Below, piece after piece: positions 14,821 through 23,162 of a stretch of 64,000 nt of DNA. Both the position numbers and the translations under genes were made by a program. This DNA is from Mycobacterium sp. URHB0044 (GTDB taxonomy: Bacteria > Actinomycetota > Actinomycetes > Mycobacteriales > Mycobacteriaceae), in contig NZ_JIAW01000006.1 of assembly GCF_000620625.1 (NCBI RefSeq), positions 248,001 to 312,000 on the forward strand. Direction: 5' to 3'. The notes below the pieces were generated by a model. That model saw only the letters and a program-made list of their open reading frames with translations. It was not told where the DNA came from and did not search any database. Position 1 is the first letter of the stretch, and each line of letters begins with the position of its first letter.

Positions 14821-16275
14821 ATGTCCATCACTCGTTCCGTCCCTGCCGTTCCCCCTGACACCACCCCGACCAGCGATCCGGCCGCAGCGCCTGGCCTCTC
14901 CTCAGCTCTCGACCGGATCGGATTCGGCCGCGTGCAAGCCGCACTGATCCTGCTGCTGATGGCCGGATTGTTCTTCGATTCCCTCGAACAGAACTCGACC
15001 GGGGCGATGGGCCCCTTGCTCAAGGAGTCCTTCGGCATCGGCAACGCCGAGCTGACCATGATCAACACCGCCACGGTGGTGGGCGGTCTGGTCGGCCGGC
15101 TGATCGGCGGCTACCTCGCCGACCGCTGGGGGCGCCGCGCCGCACTCAGCCTGAACCTGCTGGTCTACACCCTGGGCGGACTGATCAGTGCGGCAGCCGT
15201 GAACTACGACATGCTGCTCGCCAGCCGATTCATCGTCGGCATCGGCCTGGGTGGCGAATTCACCGTCGGGCTCGCGATCCTCGCCGAAATCGTCGCCACC
15301 CGCCACCGCGGCTCCTTGCTCGCCACACTCAACATCTCCTCGGGCGGCATCGGCAACATCGCCTCCTTCGGCTTCTTCTGGCTGGTCCTGGGACCACTCA
15401 ACGGCACCCTCGGCGGCAACGACACCGCGTGGCGATGGACCTACGTCATCCTCGCCGTCCCCGCCTTGCTGGTCGTGTTCTTCCGCCGCTATCTGCCCGA
15501 ATCCCCACGCTTCCTGCTGTCGAAGGGCCGCGTCGAGGACGCCAACAAGTCCCTCACCCGACTGGCCGGCGGAAGGATCGCCGGACTCCGGAAGCCCGGT
15601 CCCACAGAACAATTCGTCACCGCTGCCGACATCCCGCTGCAGACCAAGAGCAGCTACGTCGAGGTGTTCAAAGGCCAGAACCTGCGGCGCACCGCCGCCA
15701 TCGGCGCCGCGTCGTGGATGTCGTTCGGTGCGCAAGTGACGCTGCTGTTCCTGATGCCGATCCTGCTGGTGTCACGCGGCTACTCCCTGGCCGACTCGCT
15801 GGCCTTCACGATGATCATGAACGTCGGCTCGCTGTTCGGCGCCTGCGCCGCGTCCTATCTCGCAGGCAAGTCGCCACGACGCCTCACGGTCACCGTCGCC
15901 GCAGTCCTCGGCTGCATCTCGGCGATCTGCTTCGCATCGTTCGCCAACACGACGGCACTAATCCTGGTTCTGGGCATGATCTTCCAGTTCTTCACCATGA
16001 TGCTCAACACCATCCTTTCAGTGTGGTCACCCGAACTGTTCCCCACCTCCGTACGCGCGATGGGCGCCTCCGTGGTCAACGGGATCGGCAACGTCGCCGG
16101 CGCAGTGATGCCCTTCGCCGCACTGTTCTTCTTCGACCGAGCGGGCGTGGCGGGGGTCTTCCTCATGATCGCCGTCATGTACGCCTTGCTCGTGGTCGCT
16201 GCCCGCTTCGGCCCCGAGACCTTCGGCAAGTCGCTGGAGGCCGTCGCCGAAAAACCCGCCCTCGTCAACGCCTGA
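14821..16275 (+). CDS. MFS transporter, likely organic/aromatic acid or sugar uptake
   Basis: A 484-residue permease with a 35-residue Pro/Ser/Thr-rich cytosolic start and twelve hydrophobic segments. Family motifs: GRLIGGYLADRWGRRAAL after segment 2, RFIVGIGLGGEFTVGLAILAEIVATRHRGS after segment 4, RRYLPESPRF after segment 6, and WSPELFPTSVRAMG after segment 10. The wide cargo range of this symporter group prevents a substrate call. It is the first gene of the operon continuing at 16301 and 17221, so the transported compound is probably the substrate or inducer of those enzymes. Confidence 0.87.
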   Translation: MSITRSVPAVPPDTTPTSDPAAAPGLSSALDRIGFGRVQAALILLLMAGLFFDSLEQNSTGAMGPLLKESFGIGNAELTMINTATVVGGLVGRLIGGYLADRWGRRAALSLNLLVYTLGGLISAAAVNYDMLLASRFIVGIGLGGEFTVGLAILAEIVATRHRGSLLATLNISSGGIGNIASFGFFWLVLGPLNGTLGGNDTAWRWTYVILAVPALLVVFFRRYLPESPRFLLSKGRVEDANKSLTRLAGGRIAGLRKPGPTEQFVTAADIPLQTKSSYVEVFKGQNLRRTAAIGAASWMSFGAQVTLLFLMPILLVSRGYSLADSLAFTMIMNVGSLFGACAASYLAGKSPRRLTVTVAAVLGCISAICFASFANTTALILVLGMIFQFFTMMLNTILSVWSPELFPTSVRAMGASVVNGIGNVAGAVMPFAALFFFDRAGVAGVFLMIAVMYALLVVAARFGPETFGKSLEAVAEKPALVNA

Positions 16276-16300
16276 CACGAATCCACCAAGGAGTCGAAAC

Positions 16301-17224
16301 ATGTTGCACCTCAATATCTCCGCCACCGCGCATGCACCAAACTACTTGCCGCAGTACTACGCCGACGCCCTCGGGCTGTTCGCCGACCGCGGCCTGAGCG
16401 TCACGGCCACCGCTCGCGATCCCTGGACCGGGGTGCTCGACGACCTGGACAGCGGTGTCGCCGACGTAGCGCTCGGCGGCCTGTGGGTGCCTGCCATGTA
16501 CTGGAACACGCCACGCGAATTGACCGTGTTCGCCCAAGTCAACCACCAGTTCCCGAAGGCACTGGTGACCCGGACACCGCGAGACGGCTTCACCTGGTCA
16601 CAACTGAAGGGGGCGACGGTCCTCGCGCCGGGCATCGGCGGCAGCGCCCCCTACGCGTTCACCGCTGGACTGATGCGCGAGGCAGGCGTCGACCCTGCAT
16701 CGGCGACGTTCCTGCGCGACCTGTCCACCCCGATGTTCGTCGAACTCTTCGAAGCGGGTCTGGGCGACGCGATCGTCCTCGATCTCGTCAACGCCGAGAT
16801 CGTCGCGGAACGGGGCACGGGGTTCATCGCCGAGGAGTACACCCAGACCGGCGGATTGGGGCCCAACAGCGTGTATTACTGCCGCACCGACCGTTTCGCC
16901 GAACTCACCGAGCGGCTGGTCGCCTTCACCTCGGCCTTGCAGGAGTCGATGCAGTTGATCAAGTCGGTCGAGCTGTCGGACCTGCAGCCGTTGTTGGCGC
17001 GACACTGGCCGAACACGCCAACCGCTCCGCTGCGCAGGGCGTGCCAGCGAATGCTGGGATCGCACACCTGGGATACGGTGCGCATCGACCCCGCGGCCAC
17101 CGAACGCTGGATGCGAATCCTGTACGACGAGACGATGATCCGGCACGCACCGACGTTCCACGAGCTCATCGATACCAGCGTCGTCGACCACCTGGGACTG
17201 CCCGCAACGGCATCGGCGCGATGA
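16301..17224 (+). CDS. NMT1/THI5-like substrate-binding-fold protein, cytosolic
   Basis: A 307-residue protein beginning MLHLNISATAHAPNYLPQYY. The N-terminal pattern (LPQYYADALGLFADRGLSVT, then DSGVADVALGG) and the later GATVLAPGIGGSAPYAFTAG are typical of the SsuA/NMT1/THI5 periplasmic-binding fold. There is no signal peptide or lipobox, and no ABC permease or ATPase nearby, so it is not a conventional transport protein. It may be an enzyme or binding protein acting in the cytosol on the compound brought in by the MFS permease. A GGAG-type ribosome site precedes the ATG, and the stop overlaps the next start (ATGA). Confidence 0.75.
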   Translation: MLHLNISATAHAPNYLPQYYADALGLFADRGLSVTATARDPWTGVLDDLDSGVADVALGGLWVPAMYWNTPRELTVFAQVNHQFPKALVTRTPRDGFTWSQLKGATVLAPGIGGSAPYAFTAGLMREAGVDPASATFLRDLSTPMFVELFEAGLGDAIVLDLVNAEIVAERGTGFIAEEYTQTGGLGPNSVYYCRTDRFAELTERLVAFTSALQESMQLIKSVELSDLQPLLARHWPNTPTAPLRRACQRMLGSHTWDTVRIDPAATERWMRILYDETMIRHAPTFHELIDTSVVDHLGLPATASAR

Positions 17225-18198
17225 CGCTGATCCTCGCCCATTCGGACATCACCGCGCTGCTGGATCGCGACGAAGTCCGCAAGGCAATCGAAATCGCATT
17301 CGCCGGCCTGGCCTCCGGCGAATGCGCCAACCCCGCACCGCATGCGCTCAGCCTGCCCGCCAACGGAACCGCCATCCCCATGGCGGCCGCAACGTCCGAC
17401 CGGGTCGCGGTAAAACTCCTCTGCGACCTACCCGCCAACCGCCTCCACGGCAGGCCAACTCAACGCTCCACGATCATGCTGACCTCGGCACTGACCGGCG
17501 AATGCCAAGCGATCCTGGACGGGCGCGCCATCACCGCGATACGCACCGCCGCGGCCGGCGCCGTCGCCACCGACCACCTCGCAACACGGTCCGCGCGCGT
17601 ACTCGGGCTCGTCGGCGCGGGCAATCTCGCCATCGAGCACGCATACGCGATCGCGGCCGTCCGCGACATCGAGGCCATCGTCGTGTGGTCGCGAAACGCC
17701 GACACGGTGCAGACCTTCCGCGCCGCGACCGAAAGCCTCGGCGTCACCGTCGAACGCGCTCAGTCACCCGCCGCGGTGGTTGCCGAGGCCGATGTCGTCT
17801 GCACCCTCACGCCGTCGCGCGACCCCATCGTGCTCGGTGACTGGCTGCGCGCCGGTCAGCACGTCAACGCCGTCGGAGCCCCACCTCGCCCCGACCATCG
17901 GGAGATCGACGCGACCGGCATGCGCCGCGCCCGCATCGTCGTCGACAGTCACCCCACGGCGATGGCGAAGTCGGGAGAGGTTCTGCTGGCCATCGCGGCA
18001 GGCGCGATCACCGAAGACGACGTCCGCACCGAGTTGGGCAGCGTCATCGCGGGATCGGCGACAGGCCGCACCACTGACGACGAAATCACCCTGTTCGACT
18101 CCGTCGGCATCGGACTACAAGACCTCGTCACCGCAGACCTCGTCGTGTCCCGAGCCCGCGAGTACGGCGTCGGGACCGAGATCGACCTGTCAGCGTGA
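17221..18198 (+). CDS. Ornithine cyclodeaminase / mu-crystallin family enzyme
   Basis: A 325-residue NAD(P)-dependent enzyme. The start is the ATG overlapping the previous stop by four bases; the open frame continues far upstream without meaning. The N-terminal half has the substrate domain (VAVKLLCDLPANR, LDGRAITAIRTAAAGAVATD). A Rossmann segment follows with GLVGAGNLAIEH, then VNAVGAPPRPDHREID and VVDSHPTAMAKSGE. Family members include ornithine cyclodeaminase, alanine dehydrogenase and ketimine reductase, so the exact reaction is open. Operon context (permease, binding-fold protein, GntR regulator) suggests breakdown of an amino acid-like or imine compound. Confidence 0.85.
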   Translation: MTLILAHSDITALLDRDEVRKAIEIAFAGLASGECANPAPHALSLPANGTAIPMAAATSDRVAVKLLCDLPANRLHGRPTQRSTIMLTSALTGECQAILDGRAITAIRTAAAGAVATDHLATRSARVLGLVGAGNLAIEHAYAIAAVRDIEAIVVWSRNADTVQTFRAATESLGVTVERAQSPAAVVAEADVVCTLTPSRDPIVLGDWLRAGQHVNAVGAPPRPDHREIDATGMRRARIVVDSHPTAMAKSGEVLLAIAAGAITEDDVRTELGSVIAGSATGRTTDDEITLFDSVGIGLQDLVTADLVVSRAREYGVGTEIDLSA

Positions 18199-18214
18199 CC
18201 GTCGAACGTGGGGC

Positions 18215-19378
18215 CTAGGAGTCGCCGGGGTCCGACGACGGCTTCGGGTCGGTTCCCGAGTCCTTCGCCTTCGGCTCGTGCTTGGCACTGGAGTCCTTGG
18301 CACCCGCGTCCTTCGCGGCCCCGGGCGTTGCCTTCTTGACGGTGTCGTCGGCGGACTTCTTCGGCGGGGTCGCCGGTTCGGTCGGATCATCCGCATCGTC
18401 CGAGACATCGCCGGCAGCAGGCGGTTTCGGCGCATCGTGCACCTCGGCGCCGGCATCGACGACCTTGGGCTTCTCCACCGTGGTTTCCTCGGCAGCGGGA
18501 GTCGTCTTGTCCTCAACGACGCTCGGCGCGCTTTGACCGACGGGCTCTTCCGCAGCAGGACTGAGTTCCTCGGCACTCGACGAAGAGGGCACGCTGATGG
18601 TCCGCTCGACGGAGAGGGTGCGCAGCGAGGAGACCTCCGCCACGGTGGGGACGGGCGGTGGCGGCGTCGCCAACGCCGTGGCGATCCCGAACTGCGCGGA
18701 CTCGATCCCGTCGACGATCGCCCCAGCCCCGGCACCGAGGGCGGTGACGAAGTTCTTCGTTCCGTCGAGCGCGGCATTGATGATGTTGCTCAGGTTCAGA
18801 GTGAGCAGCGCACCGATGAAGTCCTGCGTGCCGACGATGAGAGACGTCGTGACCACGTTGCCCGCCACCAGGAAGCCGTTGACCACGTCGATGAACGCCT
18901 TCGGCACGGCGGCCTGCAGCGCGGTCTCGACCGCGTAGAACTTCTGGTTGCGCCAGATCAGCGAGTCCAGCAGCGGTTGCCCCACGGCGATCACCGCATT
19001 GCGCGCCGCTGACGTGAACGTATCGAACGCGCCGACGAAGTCGAGGGCCAATACCTGTTGGATGATCTCGGCGGTCACTCCGGGGATCGCGACCAGCGAA
19101 TCCACCAGTCCCACGCCGGCCTTGCCGAGCCCGGCCAGGTAGACCGCCCAGTTCTGGGCCCAGTTGACGAATTGCTGTCGCAGGATCGGCAGCGTGAGGA
19201 TGTACGGAAGGTCGAGCGCGGCCAGCTGGAACTCCGTCGACACCGTCGACATCGCCGCCGTCGCCGCAGCTCGCACGTCCAGCGTGGGCGCCGACGGACT
19301 GATGGGTGCCAGCGCTATCGCGCTAGCGCCGACCAGCGCAATCCCCGTGGTGTACCACGGTCGTATTGAAGTCTCCAC
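18215..19378 (-). CDS. Mycobacterial secreted/envelope protein (GjpA-porin-like family)
   Basis: A 387-residue exported protein starting at GTG. The N-terminus (RPWYTTGIALVGASAIALAP) is the conserved signal sequence of a mycobacterial family often annotated as outer membrane porin GjpA. The next 230 residues are amphipathic helices with Leu/Ala/Val runs (ILRQQFVNWAQNWAVYLAGL; WRNQKFYAVETALQAAVPKA). From about residue 250 a Ser/Pro/Glu/Lys-rich disordered tail follows (KDAGAKDSSAKHEPKAKDSG). The porin label is uncertain. It lies 79 bases downstream of the signalling operon on the same strand and may be read through from it. Confidence 0.6.
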   Translation of the reverse strand: METSIRPWYTTGIALVGASAIALAPISPSAPTLDVRAAATAAMSTVSTEFQLAALDLPYILTLPILRQQFVNWAQNWAVYLAGLGKAGVGLVDSLVAIPGVTAEIIQQVLALDFVGAFDTFTSAARNAVIAVGQPLLDSLIWRNQKFYAVETALQAAVPKAFIDVVNGFLVAGNVVTTSLIVGTQDFIGALLTLNLSNIINAALDGTKNFVTALGAGAGAIVDGIESAQFGIATALATPPPPVPTVAEVSSLRTLSVERTISVPSSSSAEELSPAAEEPVGQSAPSVVEDKTTPAAEETTVEKPKVVDAGAEVHDAPKPPAAGDVSDDADDPTEPATPPKKSADDTVKKATPGAAKDAGAKDSSAKHEPKAKDSGTDPKPSSDPGDS

Positions 19379-19457
19379 GAGTAACCCCCACCCCTAGACA
19401 ATCCGGCTATCAAGGCGAACGCTAACCCGCGGCAACGCCTCCGCGCGGCGCTATGCC

Positions 19458-20096
19458 CTAATTGACGTCAGCGACAGTAGTGCAGAGGTCGACGAGTTCG
19501 CCCGCGTTCCAGGCCGGGGAAACACCGGGCGCCCGCAACAGATAGGCCGCACGCTCATCGGCGGTCCAGCCGAACGTCTCCTCGAGGCCGTCGAGCATGG
19601 TCCGGAGGTAGGGCGCCGACGGGGGCGTGTGCTCGAGGTCCTGCAGTGACGTGATGGTGAACATCGGCACCCCGTCGCGGTCGTCGACGTGCAGCAGCGT
19701 CTCGTAGACATACGACGACACTCGCCAGCGTCGGTCGACGCCGTCCTCCAGCACCAGATCACTTTCGACCGGACGCCGGGTTTCCTGCGCCACCACGTCA
19801 CTCAGTTGTCCGAACGTGAGAAGGTATGCGCGGCCGGCCAATTCATTGGCGGCGCGCGGGTCGTAGAAGGCGATGCCGCCGCCCCAGACCGTCGACTCTC
19901 CCGCGAAGCTCAGCCCACCGGCCAGGCGAATCCCCACGTCGCGGCGCGGGGGCGACTGGTCGCGGCAACCCAGATAGGTACGACGTGCCCCCGGAGGTCG
20001 ACCGCCCGACACGTAGCAGCCGAAACGCGCTGCGCTCATGTTCGATCCGTACGCGACGTACCAGACGGGATCGTCGGTTCTCAGTGCGGGGCTCAA
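19458..20096 (-). CDS. Gamma-glutamylcyclotransferase-like protein
   Basis: A 212-residue protein. The chosen start is a TTG whose TTGA overlaps the stop of the ligase gene, giving MSPALRTDDPVWYVAYGSNM. YGSN is the hallmark P-loop-like motif of gamma-glutamylcyclotransferases. GGGIAFYDP and RAYLLTFGQLSDVVAQE fit the rest of the fold. The acid/base Glu is probably the one in AQETRRPVESD, to be confirmed by alignment. Such enzymes release 5-oxoproline from gamma-glutamyl peptides. Placed last behind an ATP-grasp peptide ligase, it may trim or reverse that ligase's product (inference). Confidence 0.7.
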   Translation of the reverse strand: MSPALRTDDPVWYVAYGSNMSAARFGCYVSGGRPPGARRTYLGCRDQSPPRRDVGIRLAGGLSFAGESTVWGGGIAFYDPRAANELAGRAYLLTFGQLSDVVAQETRRPVESDLVLEDGVDRRWRVSSYVYETLLHVDDRDGVPMFTITSLQDLEHTPPSAPYLRTMLDGLEETFGWTADERAAYLLRAPGVSPAWNAGELVDLCTTVADVN

Positions 20097-21664
20097 CCGA
20101 CGACGGCCTCTTCCTCGCACGCCTGCTCTGCCTCTCGGAGGAGCACCGCCTGCGCCTCCTGGTAGATCCGCTCGGCGTCCTCTGGGGTATCCCCCACTGC
20201 GGTCAGGCCGACGCGGCCGCACTCGGTGAGGCAGCTGATCATGTGAAACACCACCCCGGTGCGGCGGGCCTGGTCGAAGTGCAGCCCGTTGTTCACGACG
20301 ATGTCGAAGAGGTCGGTGACGGTGAGCGCCTTGAGCCGCTCGTCCTCGAAGTGATCGGTCGCCACCAAATACTTGGGCGTGCCCGCCGGCGTCAGGAAGA
20401 CCCCGCGCTCGCCGTCGTACGTCCCGTCGGTGAGGAACTGCAACGTCAGGAACGGATGGGTGGTCCCACCCTTGCGCAGGTTCAGTTCGATGGCATACGG
20501 CGTCCAGGCGCCGCTCTCGTCTTGCACCACGACGAAGTCCACCGCGAAGCGGCCGAGCACGCCGAGGCCGGCGAGATGCCGCCCGATCACCATCGCGGGC
20601 TCCGAGATCAGCGCCGCATAGTCGGGATTCGCCGGGAACACGCAGCCGAGGTACTGCTGGCCGCTCTTGCCGCCGAGCAGTTGGTCGTGGGTGGACAGCA
20701 GCTCGACGGTGCCGTCGGGCAGGGCCCGCATCTGGACGCTCGGGCTTTCCAGTGTGACGCCGCTGATCCGTTCCTCCACGATGCCACCGTGTTTGGCGAA
20801 CGCGGCCAGATATGCGTCGACCGTAAGTTTCTCTGATTCCGGCTCCATGCCCATCAGGCGTTCGGTGATCGCGGCCGCCTCGTCCGGTGACCCAATGTCG
20901 GGCAGCCCGTGCAGGTCCACCGAGGCGTTACCGGCGCCCGAGACACCCTCGTTGAGTTTGACGATCGCCTGCGTGAGCGACGGCCTGCGCGCCCGCATGC
21001 TCCGAACGCCTGCCACGATGTCGTCGACGGTGTACAGGTTCTCCGCACCGACCGGGCATGGCACGCCCAGCTCCTCGAACATCGTGCGGCAGCCCGTCTT
21101 GCTGCCGAGATCCGCGAGCCGCGGATCGGCGCCGTACATCGGGAGGCCGAGGCTCAGCGCGACGTCCCGCTCGAGCGGCGTGGTGTTGTAGGGGATGAGG
21201 TGACTGCGGCCCGGGTTGGGGATCTGGGCCCGGATCTGCCGCAGAAGTCGCGGCCGCGCAAGCAGTTTCGCGCTCAACGGGATCGCCGACGCGTCACCGA
21301 CCGGGATCAAGGTGAGCCTGGCGCGGGCGTGGCTGGGGATGACGCCGGGCAGCAACCCGAGGTAGTACTCCACGATCGACTCGGACACCGGCTGCGACGT
21401 CACGTAGATCATCCGCAGTCGCGGTTGGCGAAGGAGCAGCAGCAGGAACAGTGCCCGTTCCTCCATCGCCTGCATGACGGTGCCGCTGCCGGGGGTGGTG
21501 CGCTCGATGCTGATCGAGGGGACGACGACGACCGATTCGTCGTCGAGGTCGAGCCGCATCGACTCCCATACGTCCGGCATCGCGCGTTGCAGGTCGTCGA
21601 AGACGCGATAGCGCTCGCTGTCGTCGAGCAGCGATAGCGGTCGACTCTGAAGTTGTGTGGTCAT
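20093..21664 (-). CDS. ATP-grasp peptide ligase, PGM1-related
   Basis: A 523-residue protein. The central part has ATP-grasp features: IVKLNEGVSGAGNASVDL (glycine-rich nucleotide loop), IVEERISGVTLESPSVQM and YAIELNLRKGGTTHPFLTL (metal-binding Glu/Asn). The C-terminal part (GVVFHMISCLTECGRVGLTA and GDTPEDAERIYQEAQ) resembles the C-terminal domain of PGM1, the peptide ligase of pheganomycin biosynthesis. No carrier or peptide precursor gene is visible. ATGA overlap with the cyclase gene and TTGA overlap with the cyclotransferase-like gene place it firmly inside a signal-transduction operon, an unusual setting for a ligase. Confidence 0.72.
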   Translation of the reverse strand: MTTQLQSRPLSLLDDSERYRVFDDLQRAMPDVWESMRLDLDDESVVVVPSISIERTTPGSGTVMQAMEERALFLLLLLRQPRLRMIYVTSQPVSESIVEYYLGLLPGVIPSHARARLTLIPVGDASAIPLSAKLLARPRLLRQIRAQIPNPGRSHLIPYNTTPLERDVALSLGLPMYGADPRLADLGSKTGCRTMFEELGVPCPVGAENLYTVDDIVAGVRSMRARRPSLTQAIVKLNEGVSGAGNASVDLHGLPDIGSPDEAAAITERLMGMEPESEKLTVDAYLAAFAKHGGIVEERISGVTLESPSVQMRALPDGTVELLSTHDQLLGGKSGQQYLGCVFPANPDYAALISEPAMVIGRHLAGLGVLGRFAVDFVVVQDESGAWTPYAIELNLRKGGTTHPFLTLQFLTDGTYDGERGVFLTPAGTPKYLVATDHFEDERLKALTVTDLFDIVVNNGLHFDQARRTGVVFHMISCLTECGRVGLTAVGDTPEDAERIYQEAQAVLLREAEQACEEEAVVG

Positions 21665-22782
21665 GACGTCACCTGTCCGTCCTTGAGGGCGCTGATGTTG
21701 TGGACTCGCACGGAGCGGCTGAATCCCTTGGGCTGAACGTCGCCGACGACTTCGGATACGGCGACATGCTCGGTGGCTGCGAGCACGCGATCGGTGACCA
21801 GCACCTGCCACGGACCGGCGTCGGAACACAGCCGGGCAGCGAGATTCGTGACGCTGCCGATGGCCGAGTAGTCGAAGCGGCCCTCGAAGCCGATCCTGCC
21901 GAGGGTCGCGAAGCCCTGGGCAATGCCGATGCCAAGAGCGAGATCGTGGCCCTTCCGAAGCCACTGCGCCGCAAGCTCGTTCACGGCGTCGCGAATGCCG
22001 AGCGACATCCGGACCGCACGCTCGGCAGCGTCGTCGCACGGGACCGGGTCGTTGAAGAACACCATCATCCCGTCGCCGGTGAACCGCTCCAGCGTGCCCT
22101 CGTAGGCGTGCACCAACGAGCCCATCTCGCGGTGGTATTCGCCGAGCACGCCCATCACCTCCTCCGGCTCGCTGGCCTCCGCGAAGGGGGTGAAGTTCCG
22201 GAGGTCGCAGAACACCACGACCACCTCGCGGCGATGGCTTCGCAGCAGGTCCTCGTCGCCGACGACCAGATCGGCCAATTGTGGTGAGAGGAAGTGCCGT
22301 AGCCGGCTGGTGCGCTCCAACTCGGCGACCTGCTCGGCGACGCGGGTCTCGAGTTCGGTGTTCCACTTCGCCAGTTCGTCGGCCTGTCGCCGGATGGTGT
22401 CGTGATAGCGCTTGATCCGCGCCAGCGACGCCACGCGGGCCAGCAGCTCGCTCTGGTCGAAGGGTTTGGTGACGAAGTCGTCGGCGCCCGACTGCAGGGC
22501 GGCGAGCCGTTGTTCGCTTCCGCTGGCCGTGATCATCACGACGGGAAGGAATTCCGTCGCGGGAGTCGCTCGAATCCTCCGGCAGACCTCGTGACCGTCC
22601 ATGCCGGGCATCACGATGTCGAGTAGGACGATGTCGACGTCCTCGGACTCGAGCAGCGCGAGCGCCTCGGTTCCCGACGGCGCGGTGATCACCCGATGCC
22701 CGTGCGGCGTCAGGACCGCGTCCAGCAGCCGCAGATTCGTTGGCTGGTCGTCGACGGCCAGCACCGTCACGGGAACGTCCAT
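21661..22782 (-). CDS. Response-regulator receiver fused to class III nucleotidyl cyclase
   Basis: A 373-residue protein starting MDVPVTVLAVDDQPTN. Residues 1-120 are a receiver domain with acidic pocket DD, phospho-acceptor Asp in VLLDIVMPGMDG and Lys in FVTKPF. A coiled coil (about residues 130-175) links to a class III cyclase domain. There VVVFCDLRNFTPFAE and FTGDGMMVFFNDP supply the two metal-binding Asp regions, and FDYSAIGSVTNLAARLC carries the Asn/Arg transition-state pair. Product (cAMP or cGMP) cannot be told by eye. It overlaps both neighbours (TGATG and ATGA), so phosphorelay from the hybrid kinase to cyclic nucleotide output is likely. Confidence 0.85.
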   Translation of the reverse strand: MDVPVTVLAVDDQPTNLRLLDAVLTPHGHRVITAPSGTEALALLESEDVDIVLLDIVMPGMDGHEVCRRIRATPATEFLPVVMITASGSEQRLAALQSGADDFVTKPFDQSELLARVASLARIKRYHDTIRRQADELAKWNTELETRVAEQVAELERTSRLRHFLSPQLADLVVGDEDLLRSHRREVVVVFCDLRNFTPFAEASEPEEVMGVLGEYHREMGSLVHAYEGTLERFTGDGMMVFFNDPVPCDDAAERAVRMSLGIRDAVNELAAQWLRKGHDLALGIGIAQGFATLGRIGFEGRFDYSAIGSVTNLAARLCSDAGPWQVLVTDRVLAATEHVAVSEVVGDVQPKGFSRSVRVHNISALKDGQVTS

Positions 22783-23162
22783 CAGCGTCCCGCCCCTGCG
22801 AGGAACGCCTCGACCTGGCCGGGTAGCGCCCCGACGCTGATCGGCTTCTCGAGGTAGCCGTCGAAGCCGGCAAGGGATGCGCGGTTTCGGTCCTGGGTCA
22901 TGGCGAAGGCGGTGACGGCGATGACGGGCACATCGGGCCCAATGGTGCCCTGCCGCAACCTGTTCAGCGTTTCGACGCCGTCGATGCCCGGTAGTTGAAG
23001 ATCCATCAGCACCAGATCCGGCGGATCCGTCTCGGCGACGAGCAGGCCCTCCTCCCCCGACTGCGCCGCGACGACGTCGTACCCGGCGAACTGGAGGACG
23101 TCGCGCACCAGCTTGAGATTCAGCGGATTGTCCTCGACCACGAGGATCCGGCGGGCCGTCAC
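22782..23162 (-). CDS. CheY-like single-domain response regulator
   Basis: A 126-residue receiver with no output domain. Acidic pair ED in ILVVEDNPLNLKLV, phospho-acceptor Asp in LVLMDLQLPGIDG, Thr/Ser switch in VIAVTAFAM, and Lys in GYLEKPISVG. GTG start overlaps the histidine kinase stop (GTGA), and its own stop overlaps the cyclase start. It resembles the DivK/CheY-type shuttle receivers that pass phosphate between a hybrid kinase and another receiver. Confidence 0.87.
   Translation of the reverse strand: MTARRILVVEDNPLNLKLVRDVLQFAGYDVVAAQSGEEGLLVAETDPPDLVLMDLQLPGIDGVETLNRLRQGTIGPDVPVIAVTAFAMTQDRNRASLAGFDGYLEKPISVGALPGQVEAFLAGAGR

Noticed and set aside
20097..20222. N-terminal extension of the cyclotransferase-like protein to 254 residues
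   Set aside because: It is Arg/Gly/Pro-rich read-through across the end of the ligase gene; the family begins shortly before WYVAYGSN.
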